DNA of 64,000 nucleotides from Siphonodentalium dalli (GCA_032622095.1 CP136069.1:153627043-153691042); one strand, 5' to 3'; counted from the stretch's first letter, positions 44,619 to 55,231 are shown. The notes: a model not told the origin generated them from the sequence alone. Program-made: numbers and translations.

Positions 44619-44825
44619 TGCATTCCAGACCCTTCTGGACACAGATATCTGTACAGATTCTAGTAATCAATGCATTCCAGACCCTTCTGGACACAGATAT
44701 CTGTACAGATTCTAGTAATCAATGCATTCCAGACCCTTCTGGACACAGATATCTGTACAGATTCTAGTAATCAATTCATTCCAGACCCTTCTGGACACAG
44801 ATATCTGTACAGATTCTAGGAATCA
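44619..44825 (+). repeat. 52-bp minisatellite, four units
   Basis: Units start at CATTCCAGACCC 44621, 44673, 44725 and 44777. Each contains the palindrome ACAGATATCTGT and the hairpin CCAGACCCTTCTGG. Three units occur in the other copy (48587-48740). Confidence 0.95.
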
Positions 44826-45003
44826 ATTTAATAATCCATTTTTTCAACAATTCCATCAAAATAATAATCAACAATTTCACTCACATGACCAACAATATGT
44901 GCCCTCTGTTATGGGTAATATCACTGATGATGCGAGCAATTCAGTTGCCACACTGTTTGCACAGATAAAGTCAGGTATTGACCAGCTCTTGATGTTTGCT
45001 TAA
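44722..45003 (+). pseudogene. Gag-like coiled-coil module, copy 1 (truncated)
   Basis: After the minisatellite the frame reads NPFFQQFHQNNNQQFHSHDQ, then SVMGNITDDASNSVATLFAQ and IKSGIDQLL, stopping at TAA 45003 where the sister copy at 48815 reads on through AEVNRIALVENTARISSLE. Glutamine/asparagine-rich lead plus coiled coil resembles ORF1/gag proteins of retroelements. It lies just upstream of a GDSR module. Confidence 0.5.
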
Positions 45004-45233
45004 GTAAACTGTATAGCCCTTGTTGAGAATACAGCACGTATCTCCAGTCTGGAGGCTCTAGTGAGCAAGAAACGTTGTTTGAGGCAGCAAAATGACAAAA
45101 TGCCTACAAATAGCATTTCCACAAACTCTCAGTCGGCCAACCTCCACTTAAAATTTGTCTGATACTGAAGTTAATTCCGACCAAACCAGCCTTGTAAGTT
45201 TGGGTTCAAATAATCCAAATCACCAAGTTAAAA

Positions 45234-45783
45234 TTGGAAAAACCTATTCAGATGAATGTCCACATAATTATCGCTGGAGACTCCAGAGCCAGATCGCTTA
45301 AAGAACATATCGATTTGTGGAAGCCATTTAAAAAATATTTGATCACATACGATGTGATTGTTCGCCCTGGTGGCACAATCAGAGGTTTGACTAAAGAAAT
45401 TTTAAGGGTCCATGCTAACCATAAACAATCTGAAGATAAAGCTGATCGATGCTTATCTATGCATATTTCTTGCTGGGATTTGTGAGATGACAACACGATT
45501 CTTAAGCTCCAAGAATCAGCCATAAGTAATCTACAAACCTCCACCTTATATCTGCAGTTCCATAATACAAAAATACATTGACATGGTATACGTACATACC
45601 CTTCATAGAGAAGACATAGCCCTCAAACTCACCACAATACCACCAACATCTATAGATTTTAAGCAAATAATTAAAGCGCTGGCAGAAGTTTGTGTTGAGG
45701 ATATTATTTTGCCTGTCTGCGATGAAGAATATTGGAGCGCTTCAACAAACGTTAAGGAACATATAATAATAAATATATCATAG
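45234..45783 (+). pseudogene. SGNH-like GDSR module plus module A, copy 1
   Basis: VHIIIAGDSRARSLKEHIDL, VIVRPGGTIRGLTKEILRVH, then a stop at 45483. GDS fits SGNH block I and PGGT block II; in sister copies FLAGICEM follows at the block III position. After a gap the frame continues with ICSSIIQ-like text and module A (45583-45783). Upstream, an exon-like continuous text leads into it (AAAACCTATTCAG then ATG), unlike copies 2 and 4. Confidence 0.55.
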
Positions 45784-46123
45784 TGAAAATTGAACGACTG
45801 ACTTGAACACAATCAATTGAAATAATTAATGAAAACATTTCTCACAATAAAATTGATGTAGATTTTCCAAAAATACAATGTTGATTATGTCGCTTTAACA
45901 ATGTGGCACATTAGCACATTTATCGGTTTATTCTATAGTGTTGAAGGAAAACTGGAATGCAACTCAAAGTAATTCCTGTAGTGTGACTTTACTACAACCG
46001 ATTATTTTATTTCATGTTCTTTTTTTTTACATATTGTTGAGTGAATACAATTATGAAAAAAAATCATCTTTTCCCATATATATCCTTGGGCACTACTAAT
46101 ATTATACAATAGGCGTCAGCATT

Positions 46124-46403
46124 CTACACTTGCCTATCAAATACTATGATCGACAATGGTGTGACTGACCATATATGTGACAACGCCCAACATTCTCCAG
46201 ATGACTCGGGTGATAACAATAAATCATGTGGCATTGAAGACATCAGAAAACAGGCAGAACAACTCACAGATAACAGCGTAATGAAAACGCTGGCAGATTT
46301 TTGTGTGGAGGATATTATTTTGCCTGTCTGCGATGAAGAATATTTGAGTGCTTCAACAAACGTTAAGGTACAAACAATAATAAATATTTCAAGGATATCA
46401 TAG
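46124..46403 (+). pseudogene. Array module B copy 2
   Basis: NDGV/DNGVTDHICDNAQHSPD, GIEDIRKQAEQLTDNSVMK, LADFCVEDIILPVCDEEYL, NISRIS. The serine of DSG is replaced by asparagine. A second 3-prime module follows at once (46430-46730), an extra copy relative to other units. Confidence 0.55.
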
Positions 46404-46906
46404 TGATAATTGAACGACTGACTTGAACACAATCAATTGAATAATTAATGAAAACATTTCACACAACAAAATTGATATGTAGATTTTCAAAATAAAACAA
46501 TGTTGATTATGTCGATTCAACTATGTGGCACATTAGCACATTTATCAGTTTGTTCTATGTTGATGGAAAACTGGAATTCAACTCAAAGTAATTCCTGTAG
46601 TGTGACTTTACTACAGTTGATTATTTTATTTCATGTTCTTTTACATATTGGTGTGTGAATAAAATTATGAAACATATTCATCTTTTGCTCATATATATCC
46701 TTGGACACCACTGTGGGCATTACTAATATTATACAATAGGTGTCGGCAATCTACACTAGGCTATCAAATAATACGATCGACAGTGGAGCGACTGCCATAT
46801 ATGTCACAATGCCCAACATTCTCCAGATGACTCTGGTGACAACAGTATTTCATGTGGCATTGAAGAGATCAGAAAACAGGCAGAACAACTCACAAATAAC
46901 AGTTTA

Positions 46907-47145
46907 TTGAAAATGCCATGTCAAAGTTGCTTAGCGTTTTTCTTGAAGAATGGTTTGTGGCGCCACAGAAAACAATGTCCGCTGAGAAAAGGAGAGGTTC
47001 CATACAGAAGGGTACAGTCAGGAAAGTTTCTTAGCGTTTTTCTTGAAGGATGGTTTGTGGCGCCACAGAAAATGCTGGCAGAAGTTTGTGTTGAGGATAT
47101 TATTTTGCCAGAATGCGATGAAGAATATTGGAGTGCTTCAACAAT
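46907..47145 (+). pseudogene. C2HC zinc-finger module, copy 2, with internal duplication
   Basis: MPCQSCLAFFLKNGLWRHRK QCPLRKGEVPYRRVQSGK, after which LSVFLEGWFVAPQK repeats the FLK-GLWRH segment in another frame (TTAGCGTTTTTCTTGAAG occurs at 46929 and 47031). It then joins LAEVCVEDIILPECDEEYW at GAAAATGCTGGCAGA. Confidence 0.6.
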
Positions 47146-47377
47146 TATAAGGAGTGATGTGATAATCGCTCATATATTATTTGAAGGAGTGATGTGATAA
47201 TGGCTCATATACATTTACTAATTATAAAGAGAGATGTGATAATCGCTCCATCCTAATCAGCCGGCTCCAAATTCAAGAGTATGACATAAGTAGGGTGCAC
47301 TGGCTCGGTATGAGTTGTTAGTATTCACTGCTCGGTGTCCATGTTTATCATGTAAACATAATGTCAATCTTTTACAG

Positions 47378-47890
47378 ATGAAAGTCCACATAATTATTGC
47401 TGGCGACTCCAGGGCCAGATCGCTCAAGCAATATTTAAATTTGTGGAAACCGTTCAGAAAATATTCAGTCACATACGATGTGATTGTTCGCCCTGGTGGC
47501 ACAATCAATGGGTTAACAAAAGAAATATTGAGGGTTCATGCGAACCATAGACGCTCCAAAGATAAAGCTGATGCATATTTATGAATATTTCTTGCTGGGA
47601 TTTGTGAGATGACAACACGATTCTTAAACTCCAAGAATCAGCCAGAAGTAATCTACAAACCTCCACCTTATATCTGCAGTTCCATAATACAAAAATACAT
47701 TGACATGGTACATACCCTTCATAGAGAAGACATAGCCCTCAAACTCACCACAATACCACCATCATCTATAGATTTTAAGCAAATAATTAAAGCGCTGGCA
47801 GAAGTTTGTGTTGAGGATATTATTTTGCCTGTCTGCGATGAACAATATTGGAGTGCTTCAACAAACATTAAGGAACATATAATAATATAA
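47378..47890 (+). pseudogene. SGNH-like GDSR module plus module A, copy 2
   Basis: VHIIIAGDSRARSLKQYLNL, VRPGGTINGLTKEILRVHAN, ADAYL then TGA (47582-47584), then in the same frame IFLAGICEMTTRFLN, EVIYKPPPYICSSIIQKYID and module A to 47890. The start ATG is preceded by TCAATCTTTTACAG, a good splice acceptor. One reading is an exon; the TGA is shared by the copies at 49170 and 50826. Confidence 0.6.
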
Positions 47891-48233
47891 ATATTTCAAG
47901 GATATCATAGTGATAATTGAACGACGTACTTGAACACAATCAATTGAATAATTAATGAAAACATTTCACACAACAAAATTGATATGTAGATTTTCCAAAA
48001 AAACAATGTTGATTATGTCGCTTTAACAATGTGGCACATTAGCACATTTATCAGTTTGTTCTATGTTGATGGAAAACTGGAATTCAACTCAAAGTAATTC
48101 CTGTAGTGTGACTTTACTACAGTTGATTATTTTATTTCATGTTCTTTTACCTATTGGTGTGTGAATAAAATTATGAAACATATTCATCTTTTGCTCATAT
48201 ATATCCTTGGACATTACTAATATTATACAATAG

Positions 48234-48530
48234 GTGTCAACAATCTACACTAGGCTATCAAATAATACGATCGATGGTGGAGCGACTGACCATATATGTC
48301 ACAATGCCCAACATTCTCCAGATGACTCTGGTGACAACAGTACATGTATTTCATGTGGCATTGAAGAGATCAGAAAACAGGCAGAACAACTCACAGATAA
48401 CAGCGTAATGAAAACGCTGGCAGATTTTTGTGTGGAGGATATTATTTTGACAGTCTGCGATGAAGAATATTTGAGTGCTTCAACAAACGTTAAGGTACAA
48501 ACAATAACAAATATTTCAAGGATATCATAG
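48234..48530 (+). pseudogene. Array module B copy 3
   Basis: STIYTRLSNNTIDGGATDHI: the serine of DSG is glycine here. The rest is nearly identical to copy 1, including the additional TGTATT in TACATGTATTTC. It is followed by the 52-bp minisatellite (48587-48740, three units), so this unit and the one at 44266 share a recent common origin. Confidence 0.6.
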
Positions 48531-48814
48531 TGATAATTGGAACGACTTATATACGTGAATTATCCTGTATCACATGCAGTTGGCAATGCATTCCAGACCC
48601 TTCTGGACACAGATATCTGTACAGATTCTAGTAATCAATGCATTCCAGACCCTTCTGGACACAGATATCTGTACAGATTCTAGTAATCAATGCATTCCAG
48701 ACCCTTCTGGACACAGATATCTGTACAGATTCTAGTAATCAATTTAATAATCCATTTTTTCAATAATTCCATCAAAATAATAATCAACAATTTCACTCAC
48801 ATGACCAACAATAT

Positions 48815-49219
48815 GTGCCCTCTGTTATGGGTAATATCACTGATGATGCGAGCAATTCAGTTGCCACACTGTTTGCACAGATAAAGTCAGGTATTGACCA
48901 GCTCTTGACGATTGCTGAAGTAAATCGTATAGCCCTTGTTGAGAATACAGCACGTATCTCCAGTCTGGAGGCTCTAGTGAGCAAGAAACGTTGTTTGAGG
49001 CAGCAAAATGACAAAATGCCTACAAATAGCATTTCCACAAACTCTCGGAGTCGGCCAACCTCCACTTCAAATTTGACTGATACTGAAGTTAATTCCAACC
49101 AAACCAGCCTTGTAAGTTTGGGTTCAAATAATCCAAATCACCAAGTTAAAATTGGAAAAACCTATTCAGATGAATGTCCACATAATTATCGCTGGCGACT
49201 CCAGGGCCAGATCGCTTAA
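48815..49219 (+). pseudogene. Gag-like coiled-coil module, copy 2 (longest)
   Basis: 134 residues: MGNITDDASNSVATLFAQIK, EVNRIALVENTARISSLEAL (coiled coil), a polar NSRSRPTSTSNLTDTEVNSN linker and NNPNHQVKIGKTYSDECP. It overlaps the next GDSR frame by a one-frame shift at about 49165, so the original protein probably ran gag-like, linker, SGNH-like. Confidence 0.55.
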
Positions 49220-49709
49220 AGAACATATCGATTTGTGGAAGCCATTTAAAAAATATTTGATCACATACGATGCGATTGTTCGCCCTGGTGGCACAATCAG
49301 AGGTTTGACTAAAGAAATATTGAGGGTTCATGTGAACCATAGACGCTCCAAAGATAAAGCTGATGCATATTTATGAATATTTCTTGGTGGGATTTGTGAG
49401 ATGACAACACGATTCTTAAACTCCAAGAATCAGCCAGAAGTAATCTACAAACCTCCACCTTATATCTGCAGTTCCATAATACAGAAATACATTGACATGG
49501 TACATACCCTTCATAGAGAAACCATAGCCCTCAAACTCACCACAATACCACCAACATCAATAGATTTTAAGCAAATAATTAAAGCACTGGCAGAAGTTTG
49601 TGTTGAGGATATTATTTTGCCTGTCTGTGATGAAGAATATTGGAGTGCTTCAACAAACGTTAAGGTACATACAATAATAAATATATCAAGGATACATAGT
49701 GATAATTGA
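49170..49709 (+). pseudogene. SGNH-like GDSR module plus module A, copy 3
   Basis: AGDSRARSLKEHIDLWKPFK, VRPGGTIRGLTKEILRVHVN, the shared TGA (49374-49376), then in frame MTTRFLN, EVIYKPPPYICSSIIQ and module A ending STNVK at AAGGTACATAC, a donor-like site. This is the most complete single-frame copy. Confidence 0.6.
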
Positions 49710-50380
49710 ACGACTGACTTGAACACAATCAATTGAAATAATTAATGAAACCATTTCTCACAACAAAATTGTTATGTAGACTTTCAAAAAAACAATGTTG
49801 ATTATGTCGCTTCAACTATGTGGCACATTAGCACTTTTATTCGTTTGTTCTATAATGTTGATGGAAAACTGGAATTCAACTCAAAGTAATTCCTGTAGTG
49901 TGACTTTACTACAGTTGATTATTTTATTTCATGTTCTTTTACCTATTGGTGTGTGAATAAAATTATGAAACATATTCATCTTTTGCTCATATATATCCTT
50001 GGACACCACTGTGGGCATGACTAATATTATACAATAGGTGTCAGCAATCTACACTAGGCTATCAAATACGATCGACAGACCATATATGTCACAATGCCCA
50101 ACATTCTCCAGATGACTCTGGTGACAACAGTATTTCATGTGGAATTGAAGAGATCAGAAAACAGACAGAACTCACAAATAACAGTTTATTGAAAATGCTG
50201 GCAGAATTTGTGTTGAGGATATTATTTTGCCAGAATGCGATGAAGAATATTGGAGCGCTTCAACAATTATAAGGAGTGATAATCGCTCATATACATTTAC
50301 TGATTATAAAGAGGGATGTGATAATCGCTCCATCCTAATCAGTCGGCTCCAAATTCAAGAGTATGACATAAGTAGGGTGC

Positions 50381-50785
50381 ACTGGCTCGGTATGAGTTGT
50401 TAGTATTCACTGGCTCGGTATGAGTTGTTAGTATTCACTGGCTCGGTATGAGTTGTTAGTATTCACTGGCTCGGTATGAGTTGTTAGTATTCACTGGCTC
50501 GGTATGAGTTGTTAGTACATGTATTCACTGGCTCGGTATGAGTTGTTAGTATTCACTGGCTCGGTATGAGTTGTTAGTATTCACTGCTCGGTATGAGTTG
50601 TTAGTATTCACTGGCTCGGTATGAGTTGTTAGTATTCACTGCTCGGTATGAGTTGTTAGTATTCACTGCTCGGTATGAGTTGTTAGTATTCACTGCTCGG
50701 TATGAGTTGTTAGTATTCACTGGCTCGGTTTGAGTTGTTAGTATTCACTGGCTCGGTATGAGTTGTTAGTATTCACTGCTCGGTG
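50381..50785 (+). repeat. 26-28 bp minisatellite, fourteen units
   Basis: Units of GGCTCGGTATGAGTTGTTAG-TATTCACT. Single units sit at the equivalent place in other array units (about 47305 and 52066), so the expansion is confined to this copy. It lies directly upstream of GDSR copy 4. Confidence 0.95.
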
Positions 50786-50825
50786 TCCATGTTTATCATG
50801 TAAACATAATGTCAATCTTTTACCG

Positions 50826-51360
50826 ATGAATGTCCACATAATTATCGCTGGCGACTCCAGGGTCAGAATGCTCAAGCAATATTTAAATTTGTGGAAACCG
50901 TTCGGAAAATATTCTGTCACATACGATGTGATTGTTCGCCCTGGTGGCACAATCAATGGGTTGACAAAAGAAATATTGAGGGTTCATGTGAACCATAGAC
51001 GCTCCAAAGATAAAGCTGATGCATATTTATGAATATTTCTTGGTGGGATTTGTGAGATGACAACACGATTCTTAAACTACAAGAATCAGACATAAGTAAT
51101 CTACAAACCTCCACCTTATATCTGCCGTTCCATAATACAAAAATACATTGACATGGTACATACCCTTCATAGAGAAGCCATAGCCGTCAAAACTCACCAC
51201 AATACCACCAACATCTATAGATTTTAAGAAAATAATTAAAGCGCTGGCATAAGTTTGTGTGGAGGATATTATTTTGCCTGCATGCGATGAAGAATATTGG
51301 AGCGCTTCAACAAACGTTAAGGAACATATAATAATAAATATATCAAGGATATCATAGTGA
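50826..51360 (+). pseudogene. SGNH-like GDSR module plus module A, copy 4
   Basis: AGDSRVRMLKQYLNLWKPFG, VRPGGTINGLTKEILRVHVN, the shared TGA (51030-51032), then module A broken by an extra A (GTCAAAACTCACC). The acceptor of copy 2 (TTTTACAG) reads TTTTACCG here, so that AG is lost. Confidence 0.55.
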
Positions 51361-51697
51361 TAATTGAACGACTGACTTGAACACAATCAATTGAAATAAA
51401 TTAATGAAAACATTTCACACAACAAAATTGATATGTAGATTTTCAACAAAAAAAACAATGTTGATTATGTCGATTCAACTATGTGGCACATTAGCACTTT
51501 TATTGGTTTGTTCTATGTTGATGGAAAACTGGAATTCAACTCTCAAGTAATTCCTGTAGTATGAATTGACTACAGTTGATTATTTTATTTCATGTTCTTT
51601 TAACTATTGGTGTGTGAATAAAATTATGAAACATATTCATCTTTTGCTCATATATATCCTTGGACACCACTGTGGCATTACTAATATTATACAATAG

Positions 51698-51883
51698 GTG
51701 TCAGCAATATACACTAGGCTATCAAATAATACGATCGACAGTGGAGCGACTGACCATATATGTCACAATGCCCAACATTCTCCAGATGACTCTGGTGACA
51801 ACAGTATTTCATGTGGAATTGAAGAGATCAGAAAACAGACAGAACAACTCACAGATAACAGCGTAATGAAAGCGCTGGTGTAA
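51698..51883 (+). pseudogene. Array module B copy 4
   Basis: YTRLSNNTIDSGATDHICHN, IEEIRKQTEQLTDNSVMKAL then TAA. DSG is intact. The shared LxEVC tail continues out of frame and leads to the ATTATAAGGAGTGATGTGAT module (51943) and a single unit of the 28-bp repeat, where the array ends. Confidence 0.55.
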
Positions 51884-52099
51884 GTTTGTGTTGAGGATAT
51901 TATTTTGCCAGAATTCGATGAAGAATATTGGAGCGCTTCAACAATTATAAGGAGTGATGTGATAATCGCTCATATACATTTACTAATTATAAAGAGGGAT
52001 GTGATAATCGCTCCATCCTAATCAGTTGGCTCCAAGTTCAAGAGTATCATGTAAGTAAGGTGCACTGGCTCGGTATGAGTTGTTTAGGGAGCATGTCAA

Positions 52100-52400
52100 A
52101 ACCTCTTTCGCATATGCGAAAATTGTGGCGTCATTTTTTCCGACATTATCGCCGCCGTAACGTTGTACGTTTTCGTCAAATTTTCGTCATTTTCGCCGTC
52201 TTGGTTCGATGTTTTCGCAATTATCGCAGTTTTGTTTCGACAGTTTCCGAGTTTTGCTCAACATTTTCGCCGTTTTGTTTCGACATATTTTCGCAGTGTT
52301 TGTTTTCGTCAAGATCGCAGTTTTGTTTCCGTCAATATTGCCTGTGGTGTCGATATGATCTGCAACACACTTTGTGTTTCGTCATGGTCGCAGTTTTATA
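52100..52400 (+). repeat. Degenerate TTTTCGC/GTTTCGACA short repeat
   Basis: TTTTCGTC, TTTTCGCCG, TCGCAGTTTTGTTTCGACA and close variants recur about a dozen times. Long frames across it (52060-52518) have no motif and look like by-products. Confidence 0.65.
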
Positions 52401-52519
52401 CGAATGTGTCGTGAACACTAAGATGTCGGTGTCTTGCAGTGCTGAAAGTAAACTGTATAGTAGACTCATTGTATATCGAATCGAAGAACGAATGGGATAT
52501 GGTGTTGGGCTTTGGTAAT

Positions 52520-53480
52520 GGCATGAGAACGGCTGACTTTAACCATACAACATTTCATAATGCACCCACTGAGTGATTCCAACATCAAAGCCCTACATCT
52601 TTATTATCAACTGATAGAAAAATCCCAGATAAGCAAAGCATCATATAATAATATATACATTTAAAAAAAACAAGCTTATACCGGACATTAAGCTAATTAA
52701 TATAAAAATATTTCAGATTTTATTTCATTCACTCATTCAGCAACGTAGTCTCTGACCAAAAATAACGTGATTTCTGTGGGTGTGAAAGGTAACAGCCTTG
52801 TCAACAGCTCACTTCCGTAACTTGGTTGCCACAATCAACAAAGCAACAACAATGCTAATATTTCGCTTGTTGTTTCACCGATCAAGTGAATTTGACAGCC
52901 AATACATTCGCCATGTACATTCCCGGCGAATACATCATTATTCCTCTAATTATTGTCTCGCTAGAATGTGACACAATTTCTTGAAACGAAACTCGAGACG
53001 TCGTGATAACTGATATACAATGACTAAACTATTTTCCATTTTTCAAGTTCGCGGGCAAGACTCAAAAAGTCAAATGTTCAAGTGGTTAAATAAAAATCGA
53101 CGGATCTTGATCTGGTCACCCATGAAAAATAGATATCCGTGACATGCAGAAACTAATTGTTATGGATATTTATTCCTATTTAAAATAGTTCAGATTTTAG
53201 TTAACAATGTTAAACATGAATTTCTTCCGTCTATATTTATGTTTGTTTAAGTATTCCGAGGGGGTGATTAGATCCGCCGACCCACTCCCTGGTTATTGGT
53301 TGCACGCGAAAAATATTCCCACGCTACGTCACAAACGTAAACATCGCAGTACGTGCATATGCGATATAGCACGCCGTCTGCAACGAACGATCTGTTCTTG
53401 AGTTGTGAAGAATTTGTCGAAATCTGTGATTGTGAGTACAAACTAATTTTTAAAAATAGAGAGGTATGGCTATTTATGTG
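52520..53480. other. No recognisable gene
   Basis: AT-rich spacer; short frames only. Confidence 0.5.
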
Positions 53481-53489
53481 GCCATTATA

Positions 53490-53990
53490 GGACATTTCTT
53501 GAGTTTGGGGGGGGGTTGAATAATTTTTTAAAGGAATAGGTGGGGACTAGATATCCTGGCAAGTGCCTAGAAACAAAATGCTGTCCATTTGGGGGGGGGG
53601 GGTGATTTTGTTTGGGAATGGCTGGGGCGAGATATCCTGGCAAGCGCCTAGGAAACTAATTGCTGTCCATTTTTTTTTCCTGGAACCTAGGAAACAGAAC
53701 TGTCCAATTTGTTTTTTTGGTGGGGGGGGGGGGGGGGGGGGGTGTTTGATTTTTGTTTGGGAACAGGTGGGGCAAGAAATCCTGGCAAGTGCCTAGAAAC
53801 AAAATTCTGTCTATTTTGGGGGGGGGGGTGGGGGGGAGTGATTTTGTTTGGAAATGGGTGGGGGTAACATATCCTGGCAAGCGCCTAGGAAGCTAATTGC
53901 TGTCCATTTATTTCCTGGGGCCTAGGAAACACAATTATGTATAACATGCTAACCACCCCTACCCAATTATGTGCCCCCCCCCCCAGTGCA
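53490..53990 (+). repeat. G-rich tandem repeat (TATCCTGGCAAG units)
   Basis: ATATCCTGGCAAGYGCCTAG recurs near 53550, 53632, 53780 and 53870 with G runs of 8-18 between, and CTGTCCATTT after each. Units are about 75-130 bp. Several runs of four or more G make quadruplex formation likely on this strand. Confidence 0.8.
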
Positions 53991-54194
53991 GCCCTTTTAA
54001 TTCAGATTGTCTGGCTTCGGCAATCTGCTACGGCAACCCTTTATCGTGGCCCAGCTTGCTGATTTGCCGTAGCCAATTATGAGGGCTGCCAGTGCACTGC
54101 CAGGGACCTATTAAAACACGTCATACAATACTAACAAGAGCCATCACTGATTTAGGCTCCAGAATCATGGGTCTCCTCAGCATAAAATGTTCCT

Positions 54195-54710
54195 GGGACA
54201 TTCCATCCCACATTGAAATATGAGGGAGCATCTCCTTCCAATACCTACTTCCAGCTCAATAATTTGTACTTCTTGTCAACAGCTAGCCTTTGCTACCCAA
54301 CCCCATTTTGACATTGATTTAACTTGATTCAATTTGGCTGAATTTGCATTGAAATATCAATTAATTTGCAGAAAACAGTTGAAATTTTCTCTTAAAATTT
54401 ACATAAAATTTTAGCTTCTAAATACTCCTTGTGGGGGGGGGGGGGGGGGGGGGGGGGTAACATTTATAAGTTACATTGATATGAATATATCTAAAAAGGT
54501 ATATATACAATATAAATGGGGGGGTTCACATCGATATAAAGAAACTACTCATTGATGTGAAATTTAATGTTTGTCATCATTTTTCTTTACAGTCCCAGTG
54601 CTTTTGCGGATTAACCTCCCAAGTTCCAGCCAGTATTTCAAAGTTTTGATTTAGCTGGTATGTCAAAATTTTCTTAGCATTATTCTTCTAATTAATTATG
54701 TACCGGTATT
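54195..54710 (+). repeat. Direct duplication of about 515 bp, first copy
   Basis: CATTCCATCCCACATTGAAA at 54201 recurs at 55237, and the two stretches stay aligned through AACCCCATTTTGACATTGAT, a long G run, AACATTTATAAGTTACATTG and TTACAGTCCCAGTGCTTTTG. The second copy is 55232-55765. Offset about 1,036 bp. Confidence 0.85.
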
Positions 54711-54719
54711 AATACTGAA

Positions 54720-54932
54720 GCTGAACATGCAATTGACTTGTATGCAAATACTTTATTTTATTCCACACCCATTGACGCGAGGGCACATGTATTCAACGGA
54801 ATCCCAGCTATTGAATACATATTAGTGTATACTTCTAGTGGAATACAAGCCGGAACTATTCTTGTTGACGTTGTCGCCAAGAAAGATGACGTACATTACG
54901 TCGATGATCCGCTTCCAGTGATCACCCCATAA
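54720..54932 (+). pseudogene. Unrecognised short ORF
   Basis: 64 residues from ATG 54738 (open upstream to about 54706): DLYANTLFYSTPIDARAHVF, IPAIEYILVYTSSGIQAGTI and VVAKKDDVHYVDDPLPV. The composition is protein-like, with a beta-rich pattern. No family is recognised. It sits between the two halves of the direct duplication and is absent from the second, so it is unique sequence. Confidence 0.35.
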
Positions 54933-55065
54933 TTACTGGTTATTTGTCAGACTTAAATCACAATAAAGGTAGCTATAGTAACAATGGAGGTGACAATCAT
55001 GGATTGAACTTATCTGACTGAACGGTGTAGAATTAATACAGAACACAACTTGCATCATAATCTCG

Positions 55066-55173
55066 AATCTTTTATCGAACTAGTTGCGGACGGCGCAAAG
55101 TTATATTTCGCTGGAGCTACGCTCTCGCGAAATATATCCTTGCGCTATCCACAACTCATTCGATAAAAGAGTC
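55066..55173. repeat. Foldback palindrome, arms about 45 bp
   Basis: ATCTTTTATCGAA..AGTTG.GGA and GCAA.GTTATATTTCGC-GAG pair with CTC-GCGAAATATATCCTTGC, CCACAACT and TTCGATAAAAGA. The centre is near 55118. Confidence 0.8.
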
Positions 55174-55231
55174 TCGATTAAGAATGCGCGTTGTGTTCTG
55201 TCTATATCTTGGATGTGCCTCAGTCCAATAT

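Larger units (their letters stand above)
42886..52084 (+). repeat. Composite tandem array of chimeric gene-fragment modules
   Basis: Modules recur in + orientation. A (HTLHRE...IDFKQI) near 42891, 43711, 45571, 47697, 49490, 51146. 3-prime module near 43282, 44098, 45960, 46574, 48080, 49873, 51533. D-start (ACACTAGGCTATCAAATA) near 43443, 44262, 46108, 46734, 48228, 50032, 51694. GDSR module at 45252, 47378, 49170, 50826. Zinc finger at 43610 and 46910. Gag-like at 44840 and 48815. Repeat length between D-starts varies from about 630 to 1,850 bp because modules are present or absent. Nothing here encodes an intact protein. Confidence 0.9.

Noticed and set aside
47582-47584. TGA as a selenocysteine codon
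   Set aside because: No SECIS-like element was identified and the copies carry other defects; inherited inactivation is simpler.
50381-50785. Telomere- or rDNA-like repeat
   Set aside because: The unit matches no telomeric motif and sits inside the composite array.
42886-52084. CRISPR array
   Set aside because: Minisatellite units are contiguous without unique spacers, and the sequence is eukaryotic in character.
52060-52518. 152-residue frame rich in F, R, S and C
   Set aside because: It lies over a degenerate TTTTCGC repeat; composition follows the repeat, no domain.
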